From Bedellia somnulentella (Eukaryota > Arthropoda > Insecta > Lepidoptera > Bedelliidae), in contig OY755186.1 of assembly GCA_963576735.1 (NCBI GenBank), positions 11,209,970-11,273,969 on the forward strand: a DNA stretch of 64,000 bases, read 5' to 3'. A program made the translations under genes and the position numbers. Each line of letters opens with the position of its first letter. Position 1 is the stretch's first letter. The notes under the pieces were generated by a model. That model did not search any database. It saw only the letters and a list, made by a program, of their open reading frames with translations, and had not been told where the DNA came from. Positions 32,101 through 42,139 of the stretch are shown here, in pieces.

Positions 32101-32250
32101 GGCATGAAAATCTCATGTGGGGATTATCATTAATCAATTAAACAAATAAAATTTTTCGGCAGAGCAGCACTGCGACTTTCGGATGCGGATGCTTTTGCGG
32201 ATGTCGTGGGTTCGAGTCCCGCTGGCTGGCGTCGAAAATAATTGATTTCC
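32101..32250 (+). mobile_element. tRNA-cored hairpin retroelement (family C), degraded copy C5
   Basis: GCATGAAAATCTCATGTGGGG leader (with CATGTGGGGATTATCATTAA), a core with TGGGTTCGAGTCCCGCTGGC (B box) and the end GTCGAAAATAATTGATTTCC. Confidence 0.6.
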
Positions 32251-32254
32251 CTAC

Positions 32255-34096
32255 TTAAGTATACCGATGGCCATATTTCCAAAAGGGAGTAGGAAGAGCT
32301 AATTCACATTGCAGGCAACAAGTTTTTGAGCAGCAGATTATAAGAAAAGATAGGTGGCGAATGCTATCTTTTTACATAATCCAGCAACGAGTATATTTGG
32401 GACGTCGAAAACACAACGTTTTTTTAAACACTACTACGACTAATTTACTATGAAGGGTAACAATTGTGGCCGTCTATTCATAAGGTCTGGCCATGGCTAT
32501 ATCTCGAAAAGTCAAGTACGGGTAGGGTACCTATACATAATTTAATTTATATATTGCTTCCTTATTTCAGACGCCATTTGATGTAGGTAGTCGGATTATA
32601 TTTTGTGTTTAATGGATAATTTTTATCTTCATCTATATATCTTTGTGCCCCTGGGAAGAGAAAGATAATTCACAACCTTCCACCGCAATATATTTCTTAC
32701 CAAAATAAACCAAGATGCCAAGTCCATCCCTGCCTTGGCATATTAATTGTGAATATGCTCAGATCTAAGGTTCATTACTTGGAAAATTTGATGGTTCTCA
32801 GCGCTTTAAGTTAAAGACTACTAAAACCATATTTCCTCATAATTTACTGTCGTGATATACATATTCAGATAAAAGCAGACGATTATTATAGTTAACAACT
32901 TATTTATTATTTGAAAAAGGTTAGAGGCCAACTTGTAAAAAACTCTTGTGTTCATCTACAATTGAAATGAACTCATATCACACGAGTAGATATATAAGAT
33001 AGATAGATAGATATTTATACAACGTTGCTAAACAGGAATAATAATAATTAAAAAACTGGACTTATTGTTTAGGGTATTATTAATATTGCAATTGTTTTAG
33101 TTTTTAAGCATCTTTTTCTTTAGGATCAAGAAATAATGCGAGTACAAATCCTGAATTTCATTTAATTATAATAATAAAACTACAAAGTTTTTCTCATGCC
33201 ACATGCACTGTTAGCTTGAATAGCATCTTAATAAAGCAAAAACATAGACCAATTGACCTACAAAATTGGTCAACTCCCAAAAATATCAACGTTTTCCTCG
33301 AGCCAGCGCAAATAATAACGGATATTATTTATAGAGTACATCCCAACTGACTTCTTGAAAGACATCACAATAGGTGACGGTGCTAACATCATTTTCTCAT
33401 TAGCTCACTTGTGCAGCACAAAAGGTAACCACTGGAAATTATATTGAATAAGCCAACTATTGTTGTGGTCAGAGCAAATACCTACGACTAATACTAAACT
33501 TGTTATTTGATTTGGTACTCTCTTGACCGCGTGTTGAGATCAGGATTCAAAATGGCGGACCTCTAGTTAATTTTGCAGTTGGAAGCAGGGCCTTAAGCGC
33601 TGTAGGTAATTTTGGAGGATGGTAGTAGATTGTATTATTTACTGACTAAATCAATTAAATCGCTAAAATAAAAGCGAAACCCGTCAAACATGTCTTGAAA
33701 AGGTTTTGCTTTTTTAAAGAGAGTTTTAGCCTTTGTACTTATTTATTCCTTAAAAGGTGGTTGTGAGATATTTAGGAATCCCTATAATGTAAAGGTAAAT
33801 TCTCAACCTTTTGCTTTTATTAGGTTTTTCCTTATGAACGGTAAAGTCAGTTAAGAAGGTAACCCTTTTGAATCCGGTATCGTAATGTAAGTAACTGCAA
33901 CTCGTCTAGTCCTGGAGGGGATATCGTATCGTTTACGTTTAATATCATCGGAGAGCTGGCAAAGTACCCACTTTTTACCTGGACAGTGTATTAACGTAAT
34001 GGGACGGATTACGGACTCTATCTGAATACACTGACATACAACGAAGCATAGGGAACTTATCCATGTGAGATTTCTCATATTTTTTTAAATACTTAT
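32255..34096. other. Gene-poor AT-rich spacer
   Basis: No gene recognised. Holds a short GATA microsatellite near 32998-33013. Confidence 0.4.
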
Positions 34097-34289
34097 TGTG
34101 TAGTGTCGGCTTGGAATACCACTATCCCATGTATTCTCGTGGGTATCGAACGAGGCTTTTTAGGTGACCCTTTCGATATTATTAGAGACTAACCAACTAT
34201 ATACATTTTTAATTACCATCTTTCAAATTAATATATTTGTTAATCTTAAGGTTTGGCTACCTTATTTCGGATTTATTACCGTGAGTATA
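34097..34289 (+). mobile_element. SINE family A, copy A11 (diverged)
   Basis: TAGTGTCGGCTTGGAATACC to TACCGTGAGTATAG, with internal losses. Confidence 0.7.
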
Positions 34290-34444
34290 GCCAGGTCGGT
34301 CTTCCCTTAATGCAAAAAATATTGTTTAATAACATAGATTAGGAGAAAGGAAAGCCACTTTACTTAAACTTACGGCAATATCCCAGACCGGGAGGCCAGA
34401 GCTTTAGAATAAAAAATAGCGAACCACCTTTAAAAGTCGAGAGG

Positions 34445-35238
34445 TAAAAACTACTCGACGAATTTTAACGTAACTTAGCACAATTGTTCTTCATACTCCT
34501 AGGCAGAGTATAGTATACTTTTCAGCAGAGTAGTGAAGGGGAATTTCGGGAAATTTTGGGAAAACGGGCGAAGTTACTCCATTTTTTAAGCTTCCGTCGC
34601 GTATGCAGCCTTAATGGTTAAAGTTACATAGAAATAATGTACAAAGAAAATATTCTTCATGAAATTGTCTAAAAAATATTCCAGAAAAGTATATGTTTAT
34701 CTTTTATGGTTGACTCACAATAACTCCTGATAGCTTAGCAGTTCGGAGCATTCTGATTATATTTGTCTACTCTTACGTTTATAATACTCTCCCTCATCCC
34801 TGAGTTAAAAAAGTTACATTATTACCTATTCAATAAAAAAAAATCATAGAAATCGGTAGAGAAACACCGAAATTATACATGAAATAAGCCATCGCGCCCG
34901 TGACTAAAACCAAATCTTTACTATTTTCATATTACATACTAGATGGCGCCAGTAGTTGCATCCTACATCAGGGTATGGTTTTTTTAATATTGTTATAAAT
35001 AATTCATAGCCTTTTATTCAACTTCAATTCAATCTGAAAATTTGCTTATAAACGGAAATACTGAACCGTTTATCAAAGCGCATTCAAAATCACCAAACTA
35101 CACTGTTCAGGACTGCTATAAATCTAATAAATTGAAAACATTGCGCTCAATTTCACAATGCTTGAGCAGTGACTGAAGAAAGAAACATCAGATATTTAAA
35201 AAAAACGCTACCCGTGCGAAGCTGGGCCGATCCACTAG
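34445..35238 (+). mobile_element. Non-autonomous Helitron (family H1), copy 3, 5' truncated
   Basis: It begins inside the family at AACTACTCGACGAATTTTAA and ends CGATCCACTAG at 35238, followed by T. It lacks the retroelement C fragment present in copy 1. Confidence 0.75.
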
Positions 35239-35268
35239 TACCTATTAAATATATCGTTGGGATACGCC

Positions 35269-35398
35269 CGATTTCTGAATTAAGTACTAAAGCTGAGAAC
35301 GACTTAAATATCGTTTTGTCTCATTCAGTTGATAAGATTTCAATGCGACAGAACGATACTTAAGTTGTTCTCAGCTGGAATACTCAATTCAGAAATCG
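35269..35398. mobile_element. Small palindromic MITE (family E), copy 2
   Basis: 130 bp. CGATTTCTGAATT at the left mirrors AATTCAGAAATCG at the right. The inner blocks GAGAACGACTTAAATATCG and GATACTTAAGTTGTTCTCAG also pair, so almost the whole element folds back. It begins about 30 bp after the Helitron end. Confidence 0.75.
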
Positions 35399-35763
35399 GT
35401 CTTTAGAAACCCATACCAAAAGTCATTAAGTTGTACTTACTTTGAGGCAAACTTGATCTGTGTCACATGTCCGTAAATATTTATTTATGTAGGGGTATAT
35501 ACCTACTAGTAGGTATTGTATTATTTGACCAAATCCACATCAAAGGTCATATATGACGTATCATGTTGGTACAGACGAGTACAGAGATGGTTGATGACGA
35601 CAGTTTCCTAAAATTGGTGGTGCTGCTTTATCTGGTTTGCTGTTTTATCTCTAGGAATCTAAAAGTCACGAAAAGTGTTGAAACATCCAGTTATCGTATC
35701 ATAATCTCATCACGCTGATCAGATAATGTAATTACTGATATAACCTACTATTGACTTATAAGA

Positions 35764-36005
35764 CATACATATACTCACGGCTATATTTCCCTAGAAGGGG
35801 TAGCCAGAGCTAAGGAATTATAAATATTCCTCAGCCACTTTTGGAAGTTGAGTGGGGAAAAGATGGTAAGAATAAAGGTTTTTGGTGAAGGGTCTCCAAC
35901 CGCATCGCCCAAAAATCCAATAAAAAGTCCCAATACGACTAAGGGCCTCTTACGACACCCGTGGCTACAAAGGGGTAGCGACATTCTAAGCCGGCACTAC
36001 ACGGC
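35764..36005 (-). mobile_element. SINE family A, copy A12
   Basis: Reversed full-length copy; the head ends TTCTAAGCCGGCACTACACG. First of three same-orientation copies. Confidence 0.8.
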
Positions 36006-36008
36006 AAA

Positions 36009-36242
36009 ATACATATACTCACGGCTATAAATCCCAAGATATGTACAGCCACAGCTTCAAGACTGGAAATTCTTCAGCCACTCTTGGAAGTTAAGTGAGG
36101 AAAAGATTGCAAAATAAATTATGTCTGGTGATGTCTCTCCAGTCACATCGCCTAACAATCACTTAAAATCTTAAGTCGCCTTTTACGAGTGGCAACCGAG
36201 GGAAGTAATGAGTTAGTGCTATTCTTAGCTGATACAACACAG
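36009..36242 (-). mobile_element. SINE family A, copy A13
   Basis: ATACATATACTCACGGCTAT to ATTCTTAGCTGATACAACAC, reversed and diverged. It directly abuts A12. Confidence 0.8.
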
Positions 36243-36288
36243 AACTTGTACCTACTAGTATAAATGTATAATGAAATAAATATGGGAT

Positions 36289-36532
36289 ACATACATACAT
36301 ACATATACTCACGGCTATAGATCCCTTGAAGGGGTAGCCAGAGCTAGGGAATTAGAAATTCCTCAGCCACTTTTGGAAGTTGCCTGGGGAAAAGATGGTA
36401 AAATAAAGGTTGTTGACGGGTCTCCAACCGCATCGCCCAAAATTTCCTAAAAGTCCCAAACCGTTAGTCGCCTCTTACGTACACCCACCGGAAGAAATAA
36501 GGTAGTGCTTTTCTAAGCCGACACTACACAGC
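36289..36532 (-). mobile_element. SINE family A, copy A14
   Basis: ACATACATACATATACTCAC to TTCTAAGCCGACACTACACA, reversed, near consensus. Confidence 0.8.
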
Positions 36533-36534
36533 AT

Positions 36535-37380
36535 AATTTATTAACACAAAGCAAAAAACAAACAGCAATATGCATAATATTTTACTAACATATTATGCGG
36601 TTTTTATCTTACTTCCTGTTTCGTATCATGTATATTTTTAAATAAATAATCAGATGCTTTTAGTGGGATCGAATTCACAACCCTAACTTTCGTCAATGCA
36701 TATGATTCTTTCTTCAATATAATATCTTTTTGAACAAAAATGATACCGCCTTCACAGCCATTTAACCGAAACCCAAATTTTTCCGCCAAATTCGATAAAT
36801 AACACAGTCGTGCACGTATGCATTTTGATATACTTATTTCACCACGCACCCAACCCCTATAAAAATTTAATGGGACCACCTTGCAAGCATATCCAACCGA
36901 ACAGAAAAACAATGCCTAATAACGGAGTAATCGCGTAACATACATACAAAAAAAAAGGCTTTTGAAGTCAGATGAAAATAAGCATAGTCCTATCTACCTA
37001 CAGGGTTCTGATGAATCAATCCATCCATTGTAATCTGACTGAGTGGAGCACAATGAAAATTGTGAACAGTATCAGTAGAGTACGACCTTACGGGGGATAC
37101 ATTTGGATCGAATAAATTCAAATTCAAAACATTTATTTCGGATAATAATAATCCATGTCACATAATAGAAGAAATTAAGTATAAATGTCAAATATAAGAT
37201 TAATAAAAAAAATACATAATTAAAAATAACAATAAATTAAATCAATTAAACAAAACTTCTAAAACATTAATTAAATTACGATTATAAAATAAAACATACA
37301 CGATTAAAATTTAATATAATAAAATAAATAAAGAATGTACTCAAAAATTCAGCCATCCGAAGTCTAAAGAACAAAAGGGC
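36535..37380. other. Spacer
   Basis: Contains a 102-codon minus-strand frame (36912-36604) that I do not recognise and do not call. No other feature. Confidence 0.4.
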
Positions 37381-37381
37381 G

Positions 37382-37490
37382 TGTATAAACATATTGATGA
37401 ATGTTAATGAAGCTCGAGAGGTTTGCAGGGATAGGACAAATTGACGATCGATAGTCTACCCAATGGTATCTAATGGCGTGGGTATATCCA
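37382..37490 (+). mobile_element. RTE-like LINE 3' end fragment
   Basis: TATTGATGAATGTTAATGAAG, GAGAGGTTTGCAGGGATAGG, CGATCGATAGTCTACCCAAT and AATGGCGTGGGTATATCCAT parallel 61355-61465. Confidence 0.75.
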
Positions 37491-37614
37491 TGTATGAAGA
37501 AGTAACGTACACAATATTGATTTGCTATATTTGGTGCTTAGTGCACTCGGATGGGGTAGTTTACTATATCGTGTCCAAAACTATTACTACATTTCTGTGC
37601 CTTTTATTAAGTAA

Positions 37615-37816
37615 CTAGTGGCCGCCCCGGCTTCGCACGGATGGTGTTAAACATTTGTTACTGCCTACCGCCTGCGATATTTAGCGTGATGATATATATC
37701 CTATGTCCTTTTCCTAGGTTCTAAGCTACCTCCCTACCAATTTTCAGTCAAATCGGTTCAGCCGTTCTTGAGTTATAAATAGTGTAACTAACACGACTTT
37801 CTTTTATATATATAGA
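37615..37816 (-). mobile_element. 202-bp Helitron (distinct subfamily, H4)
   Basis: On the minus strand it runs from TCTATATATATAAAAGAAAG to CGGGGCGGCCACTAG, preceded by A and followed by T, the classic A/T insertion site. The body includes GAACGGCTGAACCGATTTG and CGTGCGAAGCCGGGGCGG, typical of lepidopteran mini-Helitrons from memory. Confidence 0.85.
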
Positions 37817-37838
37817 TTATGTAACATACTGTTGTGAG

Positions 37839-38050
37839 CTGTGTGGTGTCGGCTTAGAATAGCACTACCCTATTTCCACCAGGGGATGTACGTACAGGGG
37901 ATGCTGTAAAAGACCCATCGCTAAAATCCTTAACTTTACAATCTTTTCCCCACTCAACTTCCAAAACCGCCTGAGGAATTTCTTATTCCTTAGCTCTGGC
38001 TACCCCTTCTAGGGATTTATAGCCATGAGTATATGCTTGTATGTATGTAT
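37839..38050 (+). mobile_element. SINE family A, copy A15
   Basis: GTGTGGTGTCGGCTTAGAAT to ATAGCCATGAGTATATGC, with a deletion after TGTACGTA. Confidence 0.8.
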
Positions 38051-38114
38051 CTTGAAGCCTAAATCTATATGAAACTTATATTCAATCATACATTTACTGA
38101 CTTTATTTAAATAC

Positions 38115-38421
38115 TCTTAGTTTTGGGGTTATCAAAGAAGTTTTTGGACATTTATCATCACCAACAAATTTTATTTCACATTTTTTTCACCATCCAATTA
38201 CCTAAACTGGGTACCCCGTCTAGGGCTTTATAGCCGTGAATATATATAACTCTTTTGTTACCTTTTTCTTAAGTGTTATAGGTAAAATAAAAGTTGTTGG
38301 TGATGGGACCCCAACCGAATCACCTAAAATGATGTTAATAATTCCCAATACCGTAAGCCACCTCTTACAAACAGCCATGGGAAGCAATGGAGTAGTGCTA
38401 TTTTGAGTCAACACTACACAG
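38115..38421. mobile_element. Converging pair of SINE family A fragments
   Basis: A plus-strand 3' half (38115-38252: GTACCCCGTCTAGGGCTTTA, TAGCCGTGAATATAT) faces a minus-strand 5' half (38276-38421: GGTGATGGGACCCCAACCG, GCTATTTTGAGTCAACACT). Confidence 0.65.
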
Positions 38422-38703
38422 CTATAATAAGTTATATTCAGAAAATTGACCTTTACGACCTCTTTCAGGATATATGTAAAATACATGTGTCTAAGTGTAA
38501 TAAAATAATGTATGAAAAATCCATAAATGCTAGTTACTTTATCCTGTTTTTAAATTAAGGCATGGTTTACTTTTGTATGATTATGTAAGGTACTCATTAA
38601 ATTAAAACAAATCTATATCAAAATAAAACTTATAATTTAAAATTAAATAATACAATTAATTGTAAGGGGAATTTAAAATATTATTGTGTCTTTGTAAATC
38701 AGG

Positions 38704-40917
38704 TCATTTTTTCTTAGATTTGCTACTAGTTTTCTTACTTCTTCTAGACTTTTTCTTTTTTGGCTCACTATCAGATGAGGAAGATGAAGATTCAGAACTA
38801 GAATCTGAGCTAGATGAACTTGTACTGCTCTCACTATCACTACTGCTAGACTCACTAGAAACATGTTTTTTTCTTTTACGTCTCACTTTTTTCTTTTTTG
38901 TATCTGAATCACTCGAGCTCTCACTACTTGAGGAGGATGATGAACTAGAACTTGAAGTAGAGTATTTTCTTCTTTTTTTATCTTTCTTAGTTTTGCCAGA
39001 ACTTTCCTTTGGCTTTGACTTTTCAACTGCTTCTTTTTTGTGACTCTTTTCTTTTGCCTCTTTGTTTTTGGATTTATCCTTTTTATGGCGCTTCTCATCT
39101 GTTAAATCTGATTCATTTTTATTTTTCTTTGCTTTATTCCTATGTGTAGTAGTGGTAGAATCATCAAAAACCTCATCATCTGAATGGGGAGCTTTTGGGG
39201 ACTTGTTATGGTTTTTATCTTCCTTGGATCTGGATCTTCTATTGTATTCATTTTTGACAGTTTTTGAAAATGTCTTATGCTTATCAATATTTGTATCATG
39301 TTTTTTTCTTTCTCTGAATGTGTTATTTTCATTGTTGTACTTATTTTGTTCTCTTTCAGCTGACCTTTGATATCTGTCTTTGTGTTCTTTATCAGTTCTG
39401 TGTCTCTTTTCATCTCTAGTAGGAGATTGACTTTTATGTGTATTTCTTTTTTTACTTGATTCAACTTCTTTGCTGTGTTTTGAGTTTCTCTCCACTGATC
39501 TCCTGAGTTCATTATTTTCTTTTGCATCTGTTCTGTAGTAATTTCTTTCATTCTTTCTAGCATGAGGGGATCTACTTCTATTTCGTTGTGGTGATCTGTT
39601 CATATTAGTTTTTGGAGATCTACTTCTATATCTCTTTTTACTATCAAATTCAGTTTCTCTTTGGGGTGATTTCTCATTTTTATTGTATCTTCTGGAATCT
39701 GGTTGTGGGCTGTATCTACGACTTTTATTTCTTACTGGTGACCTACTTCTTGATCTCTTTACATTCCCCTTTCTGTCATATTCATTTCTATATCTATCAC
39801 TGCGAGATTTTTCATGTCCATTTCTATCATGTCTGCTTCTGTGATTTACTTTTTCTTTACTATGAGATCTTGTTCTTTCTGTTCTAACATTATTGTTTTT
39901 AACATTATTATCACTAATATGTTGTACTCCTCTCCCTTTACCCAACCATTTGATTTTAGATACAGACTGAGAAAAGTCAACATGGATTCTTCTGTCATCA
40001 ATAAGTACATTATCCATTTTAAAATAAGCATCTTCACATGACTTTTTGTCAGCAAATTCTATAAAAGCATATTGTAGAGAGTCACCAGATTTTTTATCTC
40101 TTATAACTTCACATGTGACAATTTTTCCAAAACGACTGAATATAATTTCCAAATCTTCATCGGCAGTTACAGGGTTTAGTTTGCATACAAATAATACATT
40201 TTCAGGAGGAGCTATATCAGCATCGGGAAGATCACCTACTATCTCTAATATGGTAGCTCTAGCTTTTGCCTCCTTTTCAGCTATCATTTCTTGTATTTCT
40301 TCCATAGTCTTTCCTTGTGTTTCATCAACTTCTTCATCAGGAGCTAATCTTCCACCTCTGAGTCTTTCTGCACTTGGTGAAGGTGATCTTGAAGGAGGTT
40401 TCATTCCCTGAGGGTCATTAAATGGGTCTTCTAGAATAACGGTATGAGTGATCCTTACATCTTGGTAGGGGCGATGAGTTTCATCACAGATAACTTCATT
40501 GAGCTTCCTCAGAACTTCATGCCCTTCAGAAACTTCACCAATAACACAGTGCACTCCATCTAGGGAATCTAAATTGGATGCCAAAGTGAAGAAAAATTGA
40601 GATCCTACCATTGATTCTCCAGTGCAGACCATGGAGAGCAAACCAGCATCAGTATGACGAATTTTAGGCCTGCTTTCACTGGAAAAAAATCTTTTGGCTG
40701 GACCTTCTATAACACCCCATATAGATTCTCCACCGGATCCTTCACCAGTTGGATCTCCAGTCTGAGCGATAAAACCACTTCTTATGCTATGAAATAAGTT
40801 GTAATTATAGTATTTCATTTTGCAAAGTTTCAGAAAATTTAGACATGTTATTGGTCTTTGATTTACGTATAAATCAACTGTAATATCTCCTAGTGTGGTT
40901 TCTATTACAACTGCCAT
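38704..40917 (-). CDS. PPIL4: Peptidyl-prolyl cis-trans isomerase-like 4 (cyclophilin-RRM nuclear protein)
   Basis: A single uninterrupted frame of 737 residues. Residues 1-166 are a cyclophilin domain (MAVVIETTLGDITVDLYVNQ, FHSIRSGFIAQTGDPTGEGS, SQFFFTLASNLDSLDGVHCV). Residues 241-316 are an RNA-recognition motif with RNP2 (LFVCKL) and RNP1 (LQYAFIEF). The rest is a highly charged Arg/Ser/Lys/Glu tail with long Ser runs near 660-720 and a KSKKK end, as expected for a nuclear-speckle or transcription/splicing-associated protein. The family links prolyl isomerisation to RNA-processing factors and to the RNA polymerase II C-terminal domain. Human PPIL4 is about 490 residues; insect orthologues have longer tails. 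The cyclophilin portion has GFIAQTGDPTGEG in place of the FHR...GGD signature of active cyclophilins, so catalysis may be weak. No intron is visible across 2.2 kb. The start is set by the cyclophilin beginning at residue 2. Confidence 0.96.
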   Translation of the reverse strand: MAVVIETTLGDITVDLYVNQRPITCLNFLKLCKMKYYNYNLFHSIRSGFIAQTGDPTGEGSGGESIWGVIEGPAKRFFSSESRPKIRHTDAGLLSMVCTGESMVGSQFFFTLASNLDSLDGVHCVIGEVSEGHEVLRKLNEVICDETHRPYQDVRITHTVILEDPFNDPQGMKPPSRSPSPSAERLRGGRLAPDEEVDETQGKTMEEIQEMIAEKEAKARATILEIVGDLPDADIAPPENVLFVCKLNPVTADEDLEIIFSRFGKIVTCEVIRDKKSGDSLQYAFIEFADKKSCEDAYFKMDNVLIDDRRIHVDFSQSVSKIKWLGKGRGVQHISDNNVKNNNVRTERTRSHSKEKVNHRSRHDRNGHEKSRSDRYRNEYDRKGNVKRSRSRSPVRNKSRRYSPQPDSRRYNKNEKSPQRETEFDSKKRYRSRSPKTNMNRSPQRNRSRSPHARKNERNYYRTDAKENNELRRSVERNSKHSKEVESSKKRNTHKSQSPTRDEKRHRTDKEHKDRYQRSAEREQNKYNNENNTFRERKKHDTNIDKHKTFSKTVKNEYNRRSRSKEDKNHNKSPKAPHSDDEVFDDSTTTTHRNKAKKNKNESDLTDEKRHKKDKSKNKEAKEKSHKKEAVEKSKPKESSGKTKKDKKRRKYSTSSSSSSSSSSSESSSDSDTKKKKVRRKRKKHVSSESSSSDSESSTSSSSSDSSSESSSSSSDSEPKKKKSRRSKKTSSKSKKK

Positions 40918-41069
40918 AGTTGTGTCAAGGTTTTGGATTTAAAATAACCATTGGAACTGGGTAGTTACACGCAGAAATTCGTCACAAAATATTTATTGAC
41001 ATGACAACGAAGCAACAAAACTCAATTTTTATTTTAAGATGTAAGTAAATGTAACCTAACCTCAAAATA
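40918..41069. promoter_or_regulatory. Presumed PPIL4 promoter, possibly bidirectional
   Basis: A 152-bp gap between the PPIL4 start and a small divergent plus-strand frame at 41070-41228. No core promoter motif stands out. Confidence 0.3.
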
Positions 41070-41228
41070 ATGGCCGAGGCTATTTTCACCGAATGGCCCT
41101 GGTTTCTTGTTCTTTTGAGCCAACCGAAAATCTATGTTAACTTAGAAATGAATAAAACCCTTATTAAAAGTATTAAGCAAAGCACAATCAGGAACAGAAA
41201 TAAGAAGCTTTGTTTTCAGGAGCTTTAA
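41070..41228 (+). CDS. Small divergent ORF next to PPIL4
   Basis: 52 codons beginning MAEAIFTEWPWFLVLLSQPK and ending KKLCFQEL, head to head with PPIL4. It has a hydrophobic stretch near residues 9-17 and a basic C-terminal half. I recognise no family. A TTTTCAG just before the end could be a splice acceptor, so exon structure is uncertain. It may be chance. Confidence 0.2.
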   Translation: MAEAIFTEWPWFLVLLSQPKIYVNLEMNKTLIKSIKQSTIRNRNKKLCFQEL

Positions 41229-41306
41229 TTTCAATTAAACTTTACAGTAAACGGTTTCTTTTTGATACTCTTTGTTTTGCAACCTTAGCTAAAATATTCC
41301 AGTACT

Positions 41307-41894
41307 GGCCTAGACCTCGCTTTTATAACATACCCTTTTTATATTATAAATCGATAAAGGACATCAAACTAAACAACTTTGCCCATGGAATGCCTATCTA
41401 AAATATTGTAATTTTCAAAAAAATAAAATAATTAAAAATTGTCGTACCTAGTTCAAACTGAGAATGTATAGAATGAGAATCTTTGCTTCAGTGAAAATAA
41501 GAAATAAAAAAAAACATTTGATCTATGTTTTTCGCTCTGTAAACAAAAATATAACTTCTTTCGGTATTTTCCAGTTGTATTGATCGTCGTTGAAAAATAA
41601 TATCATGAAAATAAACCGGTAAGCGAGCGATTGAACTGGAAAATACCGAAAGAGGTTATGTTTTTGTTTACACCATAGATCAAATGTTTTTTTTTATTTC
41701 TTATTTTCACTGAAGCAAAGATTCTCATTCTATACATTCTCAGTTTGAACTAGGTACGACAATTTTTAATTATTATATTTTTTTGAAAATTACAATATTT
41801 TAGATAGGCATTCCATGGGCAAAGTTTTTAAGTATGATGTTCTTTATCGATTTATAATATAAAAAGGGTATGTTATAAAAGCGAGGTCTAGGCC
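41307..41894. mobile_element. MITE family F, inverted-arm element
   Basis: It begins GGCCTAGACCTCGCTTTTAT and ends with the reverse complement ATAAAAGCGAGGTCTAGGCC. The arms pair for about 230 bp (ATCGATAAAGGACATCAAAC, GAATGAGAATCTTTGCTTCA) around a centre near 41600. No ORF of note. Confidence 0.8.
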
Positions 41895-41897
41895 AAT

Positions 41898-41927
41898 TGG
41901 CCTATTATTATTATTATTATTATTATA
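41898..41927 (+). repeat. (TTA)n tract between F arms
   Basis: CTATTATTATTATTATTATT-type run linking the F element to an extra right arm. Confidence 0.85.
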
Positions 41928-42134
41928 TTTTTTTTTATTTCTTATTTTCACTGAAGCAAAGATTCTCATTCTATACATTCTCAGTTTGAACTAGGTACGA
42001 CAATTTTTAATTATTATATTTTTTTGAAAATTACAATATTTTAGATAGGCATTCCATGGGCAAAGTTGTTTAGTTTGATGTCCTTTATCGATTTATAATA
42101 TAAAAAGGGTATGTTATAAAAGCGAGGTCTAGGC
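41928..42134 (+). mobile_element. Extra tandem right arm of MITE F
   Basis: Near-identical to 41690-41894, including TTTCACTGAAGCAAAGATTC, AACTAGGTACGACAATTTTT and the end GCGAGGTCTAGGCC. Confidence 0.8.
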
Positions 42135-42139
42135 CAATT

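Noticed and set aside
36604..36912. 102-codon minus-strand frame
   Set aside because: No recognisable motif, splice context or poly(A) signal; AT-rich composition makes a chance frame plausible.
38684..40411. Several frames opposite or alongside PPIL4
   Set aside because: Shadows of the PPIL4 coding sequence caused by its repetitive Arg/Ser/Lys/Glu codons.
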